Below, in pieces: positions 31,129-40,512 of a stretch of 64,000 nt of DNA. The number at the start of each line of letters is the position of its first letter. Within the stretch, counting starts at the first letter, position 1. The notes under the pieces are model-generated. The model was given only the letters and a program-made list of their open reading frames with translations, was not told where the DNA came from and made no database searches. Position numbers and translations under genes: made by a program. Origin of the DNA: CALXOD01 sp964402715 (GTDB lineage: Bacteria > Verrucomicrobiota > Lentisphaeria > Victivallales > Victivallaceae). The stretch covers positions 6,735-70,734 of the forward strand of contig CAYODJ010000010.1 of assembly GCA_964402715.1 (NCBI GenBank). The letters run 5' to 3'.

Positions 31129-31758
31129 TTAGGACAAGCGGCCGACAAAGGCGTCCAACGCGCTTTTTGTGAAGACCAACTTGTTGAATCTCAACAGTTC
31201 ATAGACATTCACCCCGCAGGCCAGACGCATGGCTACGTTCGGCAGATTGCCTGTGGCCAGCACGGCGGATTCCTCATACTCAGGAACCGACAGCAGCACG
31301 AAGTCGTCGGACAACTTGAGATTCTTCAACACGGCGACGGCGCTCCTCGTCTTATGATCGGGGAGCGTGAACTCGTTCAGGACAATCACGTCGCCGTCCT
31401 TGACCCTCTCGGAAAAAGCACGCCTCAACGCCAGAAGCTGAACTTTCTTATTGACTTTCTTTGCGTAACTGCGCGGAGTCGGCCCGAATATCGTGCCGCC
31501 GCCCACCCAGACCGGACTGCGGTTGCTGCCGGCGCGGGCGCGTCCCATGCCTTTCTGACGGAAAGGCTTGGCTCCGCCGCCGCGCACCTCTCCGCGGCAT
31601 TTGGTTTTGGCGGTGCCGGCGCGCAGGTAAGCCATATAGGCAACCACCGCATCATGAACCGCCTGCTTTCCCTTTTCAAATTCCAGTACGTCGTCCGGCA
31701 AGACGTACTCGCCGACGCGAACACCGCTGCAGTCAAGGATATCCAAATTTTTAGCCAT
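31129..31758 (-). CDS. rplD: 50S ribosomal protein L4
   Basis: 209 residues from ATG 31758 (MAKNLDILDCSGVRVGEYVL) behind GGGTGA. The tunnel loop carries TKCRGEVRGGGAKPFRQKGM then GRARAGSNRSPVWVGGG, close to the usual K-G-GKPWRQKGTGRAR. L4 stabilises 23S rRNA, lines the exit tunnel and in enterobacteria represses its own operon; such control is not visible here. It lies between rplC and rplW in canonical order. Confidence 0.97.
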   Translation of the reverse strand: MAKNLDILDCSGVRVGEYVLPDDVLEFEKGKQAVHDAVVAYMAYLRAGTAKTKCRGEVRGGGAKPFRQKGMGRARAGSNRSPVWVGGGTIFGPTPRSYAKKVNKKVQLLALRRAFSERVKDGDVIVLNEFTLPDHKTRSAVAVLKNLKLSDDFVLLSVPEYEESAVLATGNLPNVAMRLACGVNVYELLRFNKLVFTKSALDAFVGRLS

Positions 31759-31776
31759 AATGTTCACCCGCATCCC

Positions 31777-32418
31777 CTACCTGCTCTTGGCCTTAATCGC
31801 TTCCCGAAGCAGAACGGTGCCGCCATTCGGACCTGGAATCGAGCCGCGAACCATCAACACATTGTCGTCTGCCACAACACGGATCACCTTCAGATTCTGC
31901 ATGGTCCGGCGCACACTGCCCATATGGCCGGGCATGCGCTTGCCTTTGATCACGTTTCCAGGCCACTCGCGGCAACCGATCGAACCTGGACGCCTCGTCC
32001 ACGCTCCTCCGTGACTGGCGCGACCGCCGCCAAAACGATGGCGCTTCACCACGCCCTGATATCCCCTCCCCTTGGTGGTGGCGGTGACATCCAGATAATC
32101 GTTCTCCGCAAATATCCCCGCGTTCAAAACCGTTCCCGGCGACATGTCGCTGTCGCCGTCCGTACGGAATTCCCGAAGAACGCCGGGCAGACCGTCGGTC
32201 AATCCAGCCTTGGCGCAGTGCCCCGCCACGGCCTTGCTGATGTTCTTCTTCTTGCGGACGCCGAACCCCAGCTGCACGGCGGAATACCCGTCTCTGGCGA
32301 TGGTCTTGACGTCAACCACAACACAAGGACCCGCCTCGACTATGGTCACAGGCACGACTCTGCCGTCCTTGTCGTAAATCTGGGTCATTCCGACCTTTTT
32401 ACCGATCAATCCTTTCAT
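31777..32418 (-). CDS. rplC: 50S ribosomal protein L3
   Basis: 213 residues starting MKGLIGKKVGMTQIYDKDGR. The loop that reaches the peptidyl transferase centre reads RHRFGGGRASHGGAWTRRPG and continues GSIGCREWPGNVIKGKRMPG HMG. L3 helps fold the 23S 3' domain. It is separated from rpsJ by ~94 bp and followed closely by rplD. Confidence 0.97.
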   Translation of the reverse strand: MKGLIGKKVGMTQIYDKDGRVVPVTIVEAGPCVVVDVKTIARDGYSAVQLGFGVRKKKNISKAVAGHCAKAGLTDGLPGVLREFRTDGDSDMSPGTVLNAGIFAENDYLDVTATTKGRGYQGVVKRHRFGGGRASHGGAWTRRPGSIGCREWPGNVIKGKRMPGHMGSVRRTMQNLKVIRVVADDNVLMVRGSIPGPNGGTVLLREAIKAKSR

Positions 32419-32512
32419 TTTTGCTCCTTTTCGTTCAGATACACGCCCCCAATCGGCAAGGAGCGGCGGTATCCCGGACTGATGTCGACCGAATCCCCCC
32501 TGTTCGCCGTAT

Positions 32513-32836
32513 TCAGAGTCCGATCTTTATCGATATGTCCACACCTGCCGGCAACGTCAGCTTCTTCAACGCGTCGACAGTCTTGGAGGTGGGATTTATG
32601 ATATCCATCATACGCTTATGAGTGCGCATCTCGAACTGCTCCATCGACTTCTTGTCAACATGAGGAGAGCGGTTCACGGTGAAGCGTTCTATTCGGGTCG
32701 GCAGCGGCACCGGTCCGGCGACCATCGATCCGGTCTGTCTCGCTGTCTCCAGGATCTCGTTTACCGACTGATCCAAAATACGGTGCTCGTAGGCCTGAAG
32801 CCGAATTCTGATCCGTTGATTCTTTGCCGTTGCCAT
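32513..32836 (-). CDS. rpsJ: 30S ribosomal protein S10
   Basis: 107 residues: MATAKNQRIRIRLQAYEHRI LDQS, then GPVPLPTRIERFTVNRSPHV and SMEQFEMRTHKRMMDI, the S10 signature. S10 (NusE) is part of the 30S head and, with NusB, of antitermination complexes. It follows fusA by three bases, so fusA-rpsJ are continuous without a second tuf between them. Confidence 0.97.
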   Translation of the reverse strand: MATAKNQRIRIRLQAYEHRILDQSVNEILETARQTGSMVAGPVPLPTRIERFTVNRSPHVDKKSMEQFEMRTHKRMMDIINPTSKTVDALKKLTLPAGVDISIKIGL

Positions 32837-32839
32837 TTC

Positions 32840-34954
32840 CTATTTCTTCTCCACAACTTTATCCTGAACCTGTTTCGGAACCTTTTCAAAATGCGACGGC
32901 TCCATCGAGTAGGAGGCGCGTCCGCGGGACAGCGAGCGAATCACGGTGGCGTAGCCGAACAGCTCCGACAGCGGAATCTGCGCATGCACCTGCGTGAACT
33001 TGTTGCCAGCCCCTGAATTGATTTCGACAATGCTGCCGCGCCTGGCCGTGATGTCGCCGATCAGATCCCCCAGATTCTCGTCCGGCGTAGTCAACTCCAC
33101 TTTCATGATCGGCTCCAGCAGCATCAGTCCGGCCTTGCGCGCGGCGTCCTTCAAAGCCATGGAGCCTGCAATCTTGAAAGCCATTTCGGAGGAATCGACC
33201 GGATGATAGGATCCGTCGATTATTTCCACTTTGAAATCCACCAGCGGATATCCGGCCAGCACGCCGGAGGCCGCCGCCTCCATGATGCCGTTCTCGATCG
33301 GCTTGATATACTCCTTGGGAATATTGCCGCCGACAACTTTGTTCTCAATCTCAATGCCAGCGCCGCGTTCCAGGGCGATCAGGTTGATAATCACATGCCC
33401 GTATTGACCGCGTCCGCCGGACTGCCGCACGAATTTGGTGTTGGAATCGGCGTTTCCAAGCAAAGCCTCCCTGTACGCCACCTGCGGCGCACCGGTGTTC
33501 GCTTCGACCTTGAATTCTCTCACCAGACGGTCGAGAATAATCTCGAGATGCAGTTCGCCCATGCCGGAGATAATGGTCTGTCCGGTCTCCTCGTCGCTGC
33601 GAACCTGAAAGGTCGGATCCTCGTCCGCCAGGGCTCCCAGACCCTTGAAAAGTTTGTCGCGATCTCCGGACGTCTTCGGCTCGACCGCAATAGAGATCAC
33701 CGGCTCGGGAAAATGCATGGACTCCAGCACAATCGGATTTTCCTCGAAACAGATCGTATCGCCGGTGGTGACGTTCTTCAGACCGACTGCGGCCGCAATG
33801 TCCCCGCTGTACACGTCCGAAATCTCATGACGCTGACTGGAATGCATCTGAAGCAGCCGCCCAAGACGTTCCCGTTTGCCTGTGCGCGGATTGTAGACGC
33901 TCATGCCCTGGGAAGCCACGCCGCTGTAAACACGGAAATAATAGAGCTTGCCGACGAACGGATCGCTCATGATTTTGAAAACCAGCGCGGCGAAAGGCTG
34001 CAGATCTCCGACATGCCGCGTGATAGGTTCCCCCGTGTTCGGATCCGTGCCCTTGATGTCCCACACGTCGACCGGAGACGGCAGATAGTCCACGATCATG
34101 TCCAGCAGCTTCTGCACGCCTTTATTCTTGAAGGCGCTGCCGCATGCCACCGGCACAATCTTGGCGGAAAGCGTGGCTCTCCGAATCCCCTGCCGCAGTG
34201 TTTCCGCATCGGGAACCTCGTCCGCCAAAAAGATCTCCATGATCGCGTCGTCCACCTCGGCGACGCACTCCACCGCATGGCGATAGGCGTTCTCCCTCGC
34301 CTTGGCGTATTCATCGGGAACTTTCTCGACACGCATCTCAAGACCGTTCTCGTCCTTGTCGAAATAGATCGCCTGATTCGCCAGCACGTCGACGACACCG
34401 ACGAAGTCGGCCTCACGTCCTATCGGCAGCATCAGCGGGACAGGGGTGCCGCCCAGTTTGGTGTGGATCTCCTCCACCACACCGTCAAAGTCGGCGCCGG
34501 TGCGATCCATCTTGTTGACCATGGCGATCACAGGCACATGATATTTCTGAGCCTGTCTCCACACCGTCTCAGTCTGCGGCTGCACTTTGCCAACCGAACA
34601 AAAGACAGCCACCGCGCCGTCGAGAACACGGAGCGAGCGCTCCACCTCCGCAGTGAAGTCGACGTGTCCTGGGGTGTCGATCAGATTCAGACGGTGTTCA
34701 CACCAAAAGCAGGTCGTGGCCGCGCTTGTTATCGTAATGCCGCGTTCGCGCTCCTGCTCCATCCAGTCCATGGTGGCCGTCCCCTCATGAACCTCCCCTA
34801 TCTTGTAATTCACACCGCAATAAAACAGAATACGCTCAGACAAGGTGGTCTTGCCGGCGTCAATGTGCGCCATGATCCCGATATTGCGGACCTTGTCGAG
34901 GCCGACTCCGCGCGAAGGCGACTCATGATATACTTTGTCCTGCTCGGCGCTCAT
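32840..34954 (-). CDS. fusA: Elongation factor G
   Basis: 704 residues with the five-domain EF-G layout. G1 is AHIDAGKTTLSERILFY, switch II region DTPGHVDFTAEVERSLRVLD, and NKMDRTGADF is G4. Domain IV shows the GRGQYGHVIINL region and the C-terminus GYATVIRSLSRGRASYSMEP. EF-G drives ribosomal translocation and, with RRF, recycling, using GTP. The short N-terminal extension (MSAEQDKVYHESPSRGVG) is normal. It lies between rpsG and rpsJ in the str operon. Confidence 0.98.
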   Translation of the reverse strand: MSAEQDKVYHESPSRGVGLDKVRNIGIMAHIDAGKTTLSERILFYCGVNYKIGEVHEGTATMDWMEQERERGITITSAATTCFWCEHRLNLIDTPGHVDFTAEVERSLRVLDGAVAVFCSVGKVQPQTETVWRQAQKYHVPVIAMVNKMDRTGADFDGVVEEIHTKLGGTPVPLMLPIGREADFVGVVDVLANQAIYFDKDENGLEMRVEKVPDEYAKARENAYRHAVECVAEVDDAIMEIFLADEVPDAETLRQGIRRATLSAKIVPVACGSAFKNKGVQKLLDMIVDYLPSPVDVWDIKGTDPNTGEPITRHVGDLQPFAALVFKIMSDPFVGKLYYFRVYSGVASQGMSVYNPRTGKRERLGRLLQMHSSQRHEISDVYSGDIAAAVGLKNVTTGDTICFEENPIVLESMHFPEPVISIAVEPKTSGDRDKLFKGLGALADEDPTFQVRSDEETGQTIISGMGELHLEIILDRLVREFKVEANTGAPQVAYREALLGNADSNTKFVRQSGGRGQYGHVIINLIALERGAGIEIENKVVGGNIPKEYIKPIENGIMEAAASGVLAGYPLVDFKVEIIDGSYHPVDSSEMAFKIAGSMALKDAARKAGLMLLEPIMKVELTTPDENLGDLIGDITARRGSIVEINSGAGNKFTQVHAQIPLSELFGYATVIRSLSRGRASYSMEPSHFEKVPKQVQDKVVEKK

Positions 34955-34976
34955 GTTGTATGACAGCTCCCTTGTA

Positions 34977-35447
34977 TTACCAGCGATAGTGAGCGAACGC
35001 CTTGTTCGCCTGCGCCATCTTGAAGGTGTCTTCCTTCTTCTTTATGGAGGAACCGGTATTGTCAAATGCGTCCAGCAGCTCTCCGGCAAGCGACTCCATC
35101 ATCGATTTGCCCTTGCGCCCGCGCGAGTACGAGGTGATCCACCGCATGGCCAAGGCGACCTGCCGCTCGGAATCAACCTCCACCGGAACCTGATACGTGG
35201 CTCCGCCCACACGACGGCTCTTCACCTCCAGTTTCGGCTTCACATTCTCAAGCGCCTTCTCGAAGACCTCCAGCGCCGGCACTCCCGGTTTCTTCCCCTG
35301 AATCAAATCCAGCGCACCGTAAACAATTTTCTGCGCAACCGCCTTCTTCCCGCGCGTCATGATTGTGTTGATCAGTCTGGCAACCAGTTCGCTGTTGTAT
35401 CTCACGTCGGGGATGAGTTCCCTCTTAACCGCGCTGCGTCTTCTCAT
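34977..35447 (-). CDS. rpsG: 30S ribosomal protein S7
   Basis: 156 residues from ATG 35447 (MRRRSAVKRELIPDVRYNSE). Landmarks are LINTIMTRGKKAVAQKIVYG, VKSRRVGGATYQVPVEV and RWITSYSRGRKGKSMMESLA. S7 organises the 3' domain of 16S rRNA and contacts tRNA in the E site. The open frame extends upstream through rpsL sequence, but the ATG is standard. It is between rpsL and fusA. Confidence 0.97.
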   Translation of the reverse strand: MRRRSAVKRELIPDVRYNSELVARLINTIMTRGKKAVAQKIVYGALDLIQGKKPGVPALEVFEKALENVKPKLEVKSRRVGGATYQVPVEVDSERQVALAMRWITSYSRGRKGKSMMESLAGELLDAFDNTGSSIKKKEDTFKMAQANKAFAHYRW

Positions 35448-35490
35448 ATGTATCCTGTCCTTAAATCTTAGGTTAATCCGGCGGAAAAAA

Positions 35491-35892
35491 TCACTTGCTC
35501 TTCTTACCGTTACCGGCATCCGCCTTCGGCGTCTTGGCGCCATACTTCGAACGGCCCTGCCTCCGTTTCTCGACGCCAAGACTGTCCAGGGAACCGCGAA
35601 TGATATGATAACGCACACCAGGCAAGTCGCGGACACGTCCTCCCTTGACCAGCACCACTGAGTGTTCCTGCAGGTTGTGCCCCTCGCCACCGATGTAAGC
35701 CGTCACCTCCTGTCCGTTCGAGAGGCGGACGCGCGCGATCTTCCGCAGCGCGGAATTTGGCTTCTTCGGCGTGCGGGTCGTCACCTGCATGCAAACGCCG
35801 CGCCGCTGCGGACAGGCGCTCAAAGCTCTGGCCTTGCTCTTCTTCACTTTCGTCTCGCGACCCGATCGAACCAATTGATTAATTGTCGGCAT
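35491..35892 (-). CDS. rpsL: 30S ribosomal protein S12 (Arg at codon 88)
   Basis: 133 residues, MPTINQLVRSGRETKVKKSK, then TRTPKKPNSALRKIARVRLS and EGHNLQEHSVVLVKGGRVRD LPGVRYH. It aligns with E. coli S12 without gaps from the N-terminus. Lys43 is kept (TPKKPNS), but position 88, Lys in most bacteria (GGRVKDLPG), is Arg here (codon CGC on the minus strand at 35631-35629). K88R is a well-known streptomycin-resistance substitution in Mycobacterium tuberculosis and works similarly in E. coli. S12 sits at the decoding centre and controls accuracy. The C-terminus is Lys-rich. It follows rpoC after a ~236-bp gap with no gene. Confidence 0.98.
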   Translation of the reverse strand: MPTINQLVRSGRETKVKKSKARALSACPQRRGVCMQVTTRTPKKPNSALRKIARVRLSNGQEVTAYIGGEGHNLQEHSVVLVKGGRVRDLPGVRYHIIRGSLDSLGVEKRRQGRSKYGAKTPKADAGNGKKSK

Positions 35893-36128
35893 AGAAAAAC
35901 CCTGATTTGCTATTTTATCATCGGTTGTTTATCTGAAATTCATCAAGCCTTTTAAGATAACACACCAGCATTCGTTTTGCAAACTTCACGGCGGAAAAAC
36001 ACCGCGGCGAGAGCACCCGCCGCAACCGACGGAATCACCGGCGGACGTCTCCGCGCCATGAACGCGTCCCGCACGGCCGACCGGGCCGGCGCCTGATCGC
36101 CGCAGGAAAGCATCGTCGGATCGCCGGA

Positions 36129-39100
36129 TCAGTCTTCTCCGGCTTTCCCGCCCTCTGAAGACGAATCATCCGCCTTACCGTCATACACCGCGTCGGCGTC
36201 AGCAGCGTCGTCATTCTGATCGTCGACGTCATCGCCCCAGTCGACCGTTATCTCATCCTTCGCCACGTCGTCCGAGTCAGACAGCAGACTGCGAGCGGGA
36301 GACGGTTCCGGCAGATCAGGTTCGATTTCAGGCCCCAGGCACTTCAGCTGAATCGACTGCATGAGTTCCGTGCCCGTGCCTGCGGGAATCAGGTGACCGG
36401 TGATGACGTTCTCCTTGAACCCCGTCAGGCCGTCCTCTTTCCCCAAGGTCGCAGCCTCAGTCAGAATTCTGGTGGTGTCCTGGAACGAAGCCGCGGAGAT
36501 GAAACTCTCCGTCTCCAACGACGCCTTCGTGATGCCCTGCAGAATCGGTTCCGCAGTCGCCGGACGCTCTCCGCGCTCCTTCAGTTCCCGATTCATCTGT
36601 TCGAATTCGCTGCGATCCAGCTGCTCCCCGGGAAGATAATCGCTGCCGCCCGCATCCGTAATCCGGACTTTCTGCATCATCTGCCGGATTATGATTTCGA
36701 TATGCTTGTCGTTGATTTCCACCCCCTGGGCGCGGTACACAAGCTGAATCTCATCGACCAGATAGCGCTGCAGCTCCTGGGCGCCGCACACCTCCAAAAG
36801 CGCATGAGGAACGACGGATCCCTCCGTCAGCTTCTGCCCCTTGCGCACGAAATCACCCTTGCCCACCGTCAGATGTTTGTTGGCGGGAATGTTGCTGTGC
36901 TCCTCGACCTGATTTGATTCCGGATCGCGGATGACCAGCTGGTGGCGTCCACGTGAGATTTTGTCCACCTCCACCACGCCGTCGATGCGGGCGATCTCCG
37001 CGACATCCTTTGGAATGCGCGCCTCGAACAGCTCCGCGATACGCGGCAGACCGCCGGTGATGTCCTTGTTCTTGGCGCTGGAGCGCGGCACTCTGGCCAC
37101 AACCATGCCAGGCTTGACCTTGGCTCCGGATCTGGTCATCAAAAACGCGCCGGCCGACAGCGGATAATTCGCCAGAAACTCCCCTTCGGGAGTTTTGATG
37201 ACGATCTGGGGATGCAGGTCATCACGGTGCTCCATCACCGTGATCTCCTCGGTCCCGCCGCGTTTCTGACGGCTGAGCGTCACTCCTTCCACCAAATCGT
37301 GCAGCTCGACGATCCCGCCTTCCTCGATGATAATGGGAACATGATACGGATCCCAGTGCACAATCTGCTGATTCGGCTGCACCGTCGAACCGTCGGCGCA
37401 CTCCAGCACCGCGCCGGCCTCCAGTTCATATCGATCCAGCTCGGCTTCTCTCAACGCGTCCGACCAGTAATCATAGTCCTTGTTGAAGGCGGCGCCGATC
37501 GCCTCGGCTTCGAAACGCGCCCGTTCCCTGGCCGATTTCTCCGCCTCTTTCGCGACGGCGTCATCGTACACGATCACATAGCCGTTCTTGTTGACTACTA
37601 TCGTCTGCCCTTTCTGGTTCTTGACGGTGCGCACGTTGAAATACTTAATCTTGCCGCTGCTCCGAACGGTAATCACCGGCTGCTTGTAGGCGCTCGACGC
37701 CGTTCCTCCGATGTGGAACGTGCGCATGGTCAACTGCGTGCCCGGTTCGCCGATGGACTGGGCGGCGATGATGCCGAGGGCGTCGCCGACCTTGGCGACA
37801 CGATCGCTGGCCAGATTTCTGCCGTAGCACTTGACGCAGACGCCACGGTTCGTCCGGCACGTGAGAGTGGAACGAATCAGAATCTTCTGAATCCCCCGTT
37901 TGTCCAGGAGATCCGCAATCTCGGATGTGAACTCCTCGCCGGCGGCGACAATCAGCCGGCCGTCGTCATACGCTGGATCACGTATGTCCTGGGCGCTGAA
38001 ACGTCCGATGATACGATCCCGCACCGGCAAAATCGTCTCGTCGCCTTCGACAATGGGACTGACCCAGATGCCGTTTCTGGTTCCGCAATCCTCTTCACGG
38101 CAGATGACGTCCTGTGCGACATCTACCAGACGCCTGGTCATGTAACCGGAATCGGCGGTCTTCAGAGCCGTGTCCGCAAGCCCCTTGCGGGCGCCGTGCG
38201 TGCTGATGAAATATTCCAGAACCGTCAGCCCCTCGCGGAAGTTTGAAATGATCGGACGTTCGATGATGTCGCCGGAGGGTTTCGCCATCAAACCGCGCAT
38301 GCCGGCAAGCTGCTTGATCTGCTCCTTGCTGCCGCGGGCTCCGGAGTCGAGCATTGCGTACACGGGATTGATTTCACCCTTCCGCGACTCTGTCTCAAGG
38401 CGATCTATCAGTTCCTTGGACACCTCGTTGGATGTCTGCGTCCAGATATCGATGACCTTGTTGTGACGCTCGCCTTCAGTCAGAATGCCGTTGTTGTACT
38501 GATCCACCACCTTCGAAATCTCGCCGCGCGCGACCGCGATCAGTTCCTCCTTCTTCTCGGGGACGTGCAGATCGGCGATGGAGATGGACAGACCGGCGAG
38601 CGTTGCGTGCTTGTAGCCCAGAGCCTTCAGATCATCAAGAAGTTTAATCGAGGCCTCATGGCCCGCGACCTTGTACGATGCGCTGATCAGGGCTCCGAGC
38701 TCCTTCTTCTTTACGTTGCGGTTGAAGAATCCGAGGCGTTTGTCCCAGATCTCGTTGAAGATACAGCGGCCCGGAGACGTCAAAATGTATTTCGCGTCGC
38801 GATCTCCGTAGACGGTGTCCTTGCCGCGGTCCGGATTGGGGATCTTCACCGCGTCGTGGATTTTCAGATAACCGCAGTTGAGAGCGTACAGAACTTCGAA
38901 ATAGTCCTTGTACGCCTTGGCCTTCTCCTTGTTTCTCGGCTCGTACGTCAGGTAGTAGGCTCCGAGCGCGATATCCTGCGTCGGCGAAACAATCGGCTTG
39001 CCGTTGGCAGGCGAAAAGATGTTGTTCGGAGAGAGCATCAGCAACTTGGTCTCCATCTGCGCCTCGTTGGACAGCGGCACATGCACCGCCATCTGATCCC

Positions 39101-40496
39101 CGTCGAAGTCCGCGTTGTAGGCGGTGCAGACCAGCGGATGCACACGGAGCGCGGACCCTTCAATCAAAACCGGATCAAACGCCTGAATGCTCAGCCGGTG
39201 CAGCGTCGGCGCTCGGTTGAGCATAATCGGATGCCCCTTGGTCACCTCCTCGAGGATGTCCCATACCACCGGCTCGCCGCGCTCGATCATCTTCTTGGCG
39301 CTGTGCACGGTGTGCGCGAGATTGCGTCCCTTCAGATGCCGTATGATAAACGGCTCGAACAGAACCAGAGCCATCTTCTTCGGCAAACCGCACTGCCAGA
39401 TCTTCAGATCCGGACCGACGACGATCACAGAACGTCCGGAATAATCCACCCTCTTCCCGAGCAGGTTCTGACGGAAGCGCCCCTGCTTGCCCTTGAGCAT
39501 GTCGCTCAGCGACTTCAGCGCGCGGTTCCCGGCTCCTGTCACGGCGCGGCCATGCCGTCCGTTGTCCATCAGAGCGTCCACGGCCTCCTGGAGCATGCGT
39601 TTCTCGTTGCGGATGATAACCTCGGGCGTCCGCAGATGCAGCAGATTCTTCAGACGGTTGTTCCGATTGATTACGCGCCGGTAGAGGTCGTTCAGATCGG
39701 AAGTGGCGAACCTGCCTCCCTCCAGAGGCACAAGCGGGCGCAGATCCGGCGGTATCACCGGCAAAACCGAAAGCAGCATCCATTCCGGCCTGGAGTTGCT
39801 GTTGATGAACCCCTCCACAAGCCGCAGACGTTTGGCGAGCTTCTTCCTGATGGCCTTGTTTTTGGTGCTTTCGAGACTCGCCTCCAACTCCGCCTTCAGA
39901 GAGGGGAGATCGATCATCTCCAGCAGCGATTTCAAGGCGGTGCCGCCCATGTCGGCGGAAAACGCGTCACCGTAGGCGTCGCGCGCCTGACGATAGTCGA
40001 TGTCGTTCATCACCTGCCCCAGATGGAGCGGGGTGTCGCCCGGATCGGTGACCACGTACTCCTCGTAGTAGATGACCTTCTCCAGAGTCTTGGCGGTCAT
40101 GTCCAGCATCAGCCCGATGCGGCTCGGCATGCACTTGAAAAACCAGATGTGCGACACCGGAACCGCCAGTTCGATGTGCCCCATGCGCTCCCGTCTCACC
40201 TTCGACAGAGTGACTTCGACGCCGCACCGATCGCAGACGATGCCCTTGTACTTGATCAGCTTGTACTTGCCGCAGTTGCACTCCCAGTCGCGGGTCGGTC
40301 CGAAGATCCGTTCGCAGAACAGACCTCCCTTTTCGGGCTTGAAGCTGCGGTAGTTGATTGTCTCGGGATTCTTCACCTCGCCGTGCGACCATGAACGAAT
40401 CACATCCGGCGATGCCACGTTGATCGAAACGGCTCCGAACGAAGTCACGGCAGTTTTGCCCAGCAACTCCCGGTATGCATGTGTATTGTCAACCAA
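36129..40496 (-). CDS. rpoC: RNA polymerase beta' subunit
   Basis: 1455 residues. TTG at 40496 is the start, supported by CCGGAGGACT nine bases upstream; no ATG fits. The N-terminal zinc site is ECNCGKYKLIKYKGIVCDRC, the active-site Mg2+ triad YNADFDGDQMAVHVPLS, and the second zinc site DCGTRNG ... LTCRTNRGVCVKCYG. The rudder, bridge-helix and trigger-loop regions follow in order (AGMRGLMAKPSGDIIERPI ; IGEPGTQLTMRTFHIGG). The last ~55 residues are a very acidic, Asp/Ser-rich tail (DDVDDQNDDAADADA). It forms the catalytic half of the polymerase clamp together with beta and is 16 bp downstream of rpoB. Confidence 0.99.
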   Translation of the reverse strand: MVDNTHAYRELLGKTAVTSFGAVSINVASPDVIRSWSHGEVKNPETINYRSFKPEKGGLFCERIFGPTRDWECNCGKYKLIKYKGIVCDRCGVEVTLSKVRRERMGHIELAVPVSHIWFFKCMPSRIGLMLDMTAKTLEKVIYYEEYVVTDPGDTPLHLGQVMNDIDYRQARDAYGDAFSADMGGTALKSLLEMIDLPSLKAELEASLESTKNKAIRKKLAKRLRLVEGFINSNSRPEWMLLSVLPVIPPDLRPLVPLEGGRFATSDLNDLYRRVINRNNRLKNLLHLRTPEVIIRNEKRMLQEAVDALMDNGRHGRAVTGAGNRALKSLSDMLKGKQGRFRQNLLGKRVDYSGRSVIVVGPDLKIWQCGLPKKMALVLFEPFIIRHLKGRNLAHTVHSAKKMIERGEPVVWDILEEVTKGHPIMLNRAPTLHRLSIQAFDPVLIEGSALRVHPLVCTAYNADFDGDQMAVHVPLSNEAQMETKLLMLSPNNIFSPANGKPIVSPTQDIALGAYYLTYEPRNKEKAKAYKDYFEVLYALNCGYLKIHDAVKIPNPDRGKDTVYGDRDAKYILTSPGRCIFNEIWDKRLGFFNRNVKKKELGALISASYKVAGHEASIKLLDDLKALGYKHATLAGLSISIADLHVPEKKEELIAVARGEISKVVDQYNNGILTEGERHNKVIDIWTQTSNEVSKELIDRLETESRKGEINPVYAMLDSGARGSKEQIKQLAGMRGLMAKPSGDIIERPIISNFREGLTVLEYFISTHGARKGLADTALKTADSGYMTRRLVDVAQDVICREEDCGTRNGIWVSPIVEGDETILPVRDRIIGRFSAQDIRDPAYDDGRLIVAAGEEFTSEIADLLDKRGIQKILIRSTLTCRTNRGVCVKCYGRNLASDRVAKVGDALGIIAAQSIGEPGTQLTMRTFHIGGTASSAYKQPVITVRSSGKIKYFNVRTVKNQKGQTIVVNKNGYVIVYDDAVAKEAEKSARERARFEAEAIGAAFNKDYDYWSDALREAELDRYELEAGAVLECADGSTVQPNQQIVHWDPYHVPIIIEEGGIVELHDLVEGVTLSRQKRGGTEEITVMEHRDDLHPQIVIKTPEGEFLANYPLSAGAFLMTRSGAKVKPGMVVARVPRSSAKNKDITGGLPRIAELFEARIPKDVAEIARIDGVVEVDKISRGRHQLVIRDPESNQVEEHSNIPANKHLTVGKGDFVRKGQKLTEGSVVPHALLEVCGAQELQRYLVDEIQLVYRAQGVEINDKHIEIIIRQMMQKVRITDAGGSDYLPGEQLDRSEFEQMNRELKERGERPATAEPILQGITKASLETESFISAASFQDTTRILTEAATLGKEDGLTGFKENVITGHLIPAGTGTELMQSIQLKCLGPEIEPDLPEPSPARSLLSDSDDVAKDEITVDWGDDVDDQNDDAADADAVYDGKADDSSSEGGKAGED

Positions 40497-40512
40497 GGTT
40501 ACAGTCCTCCGG

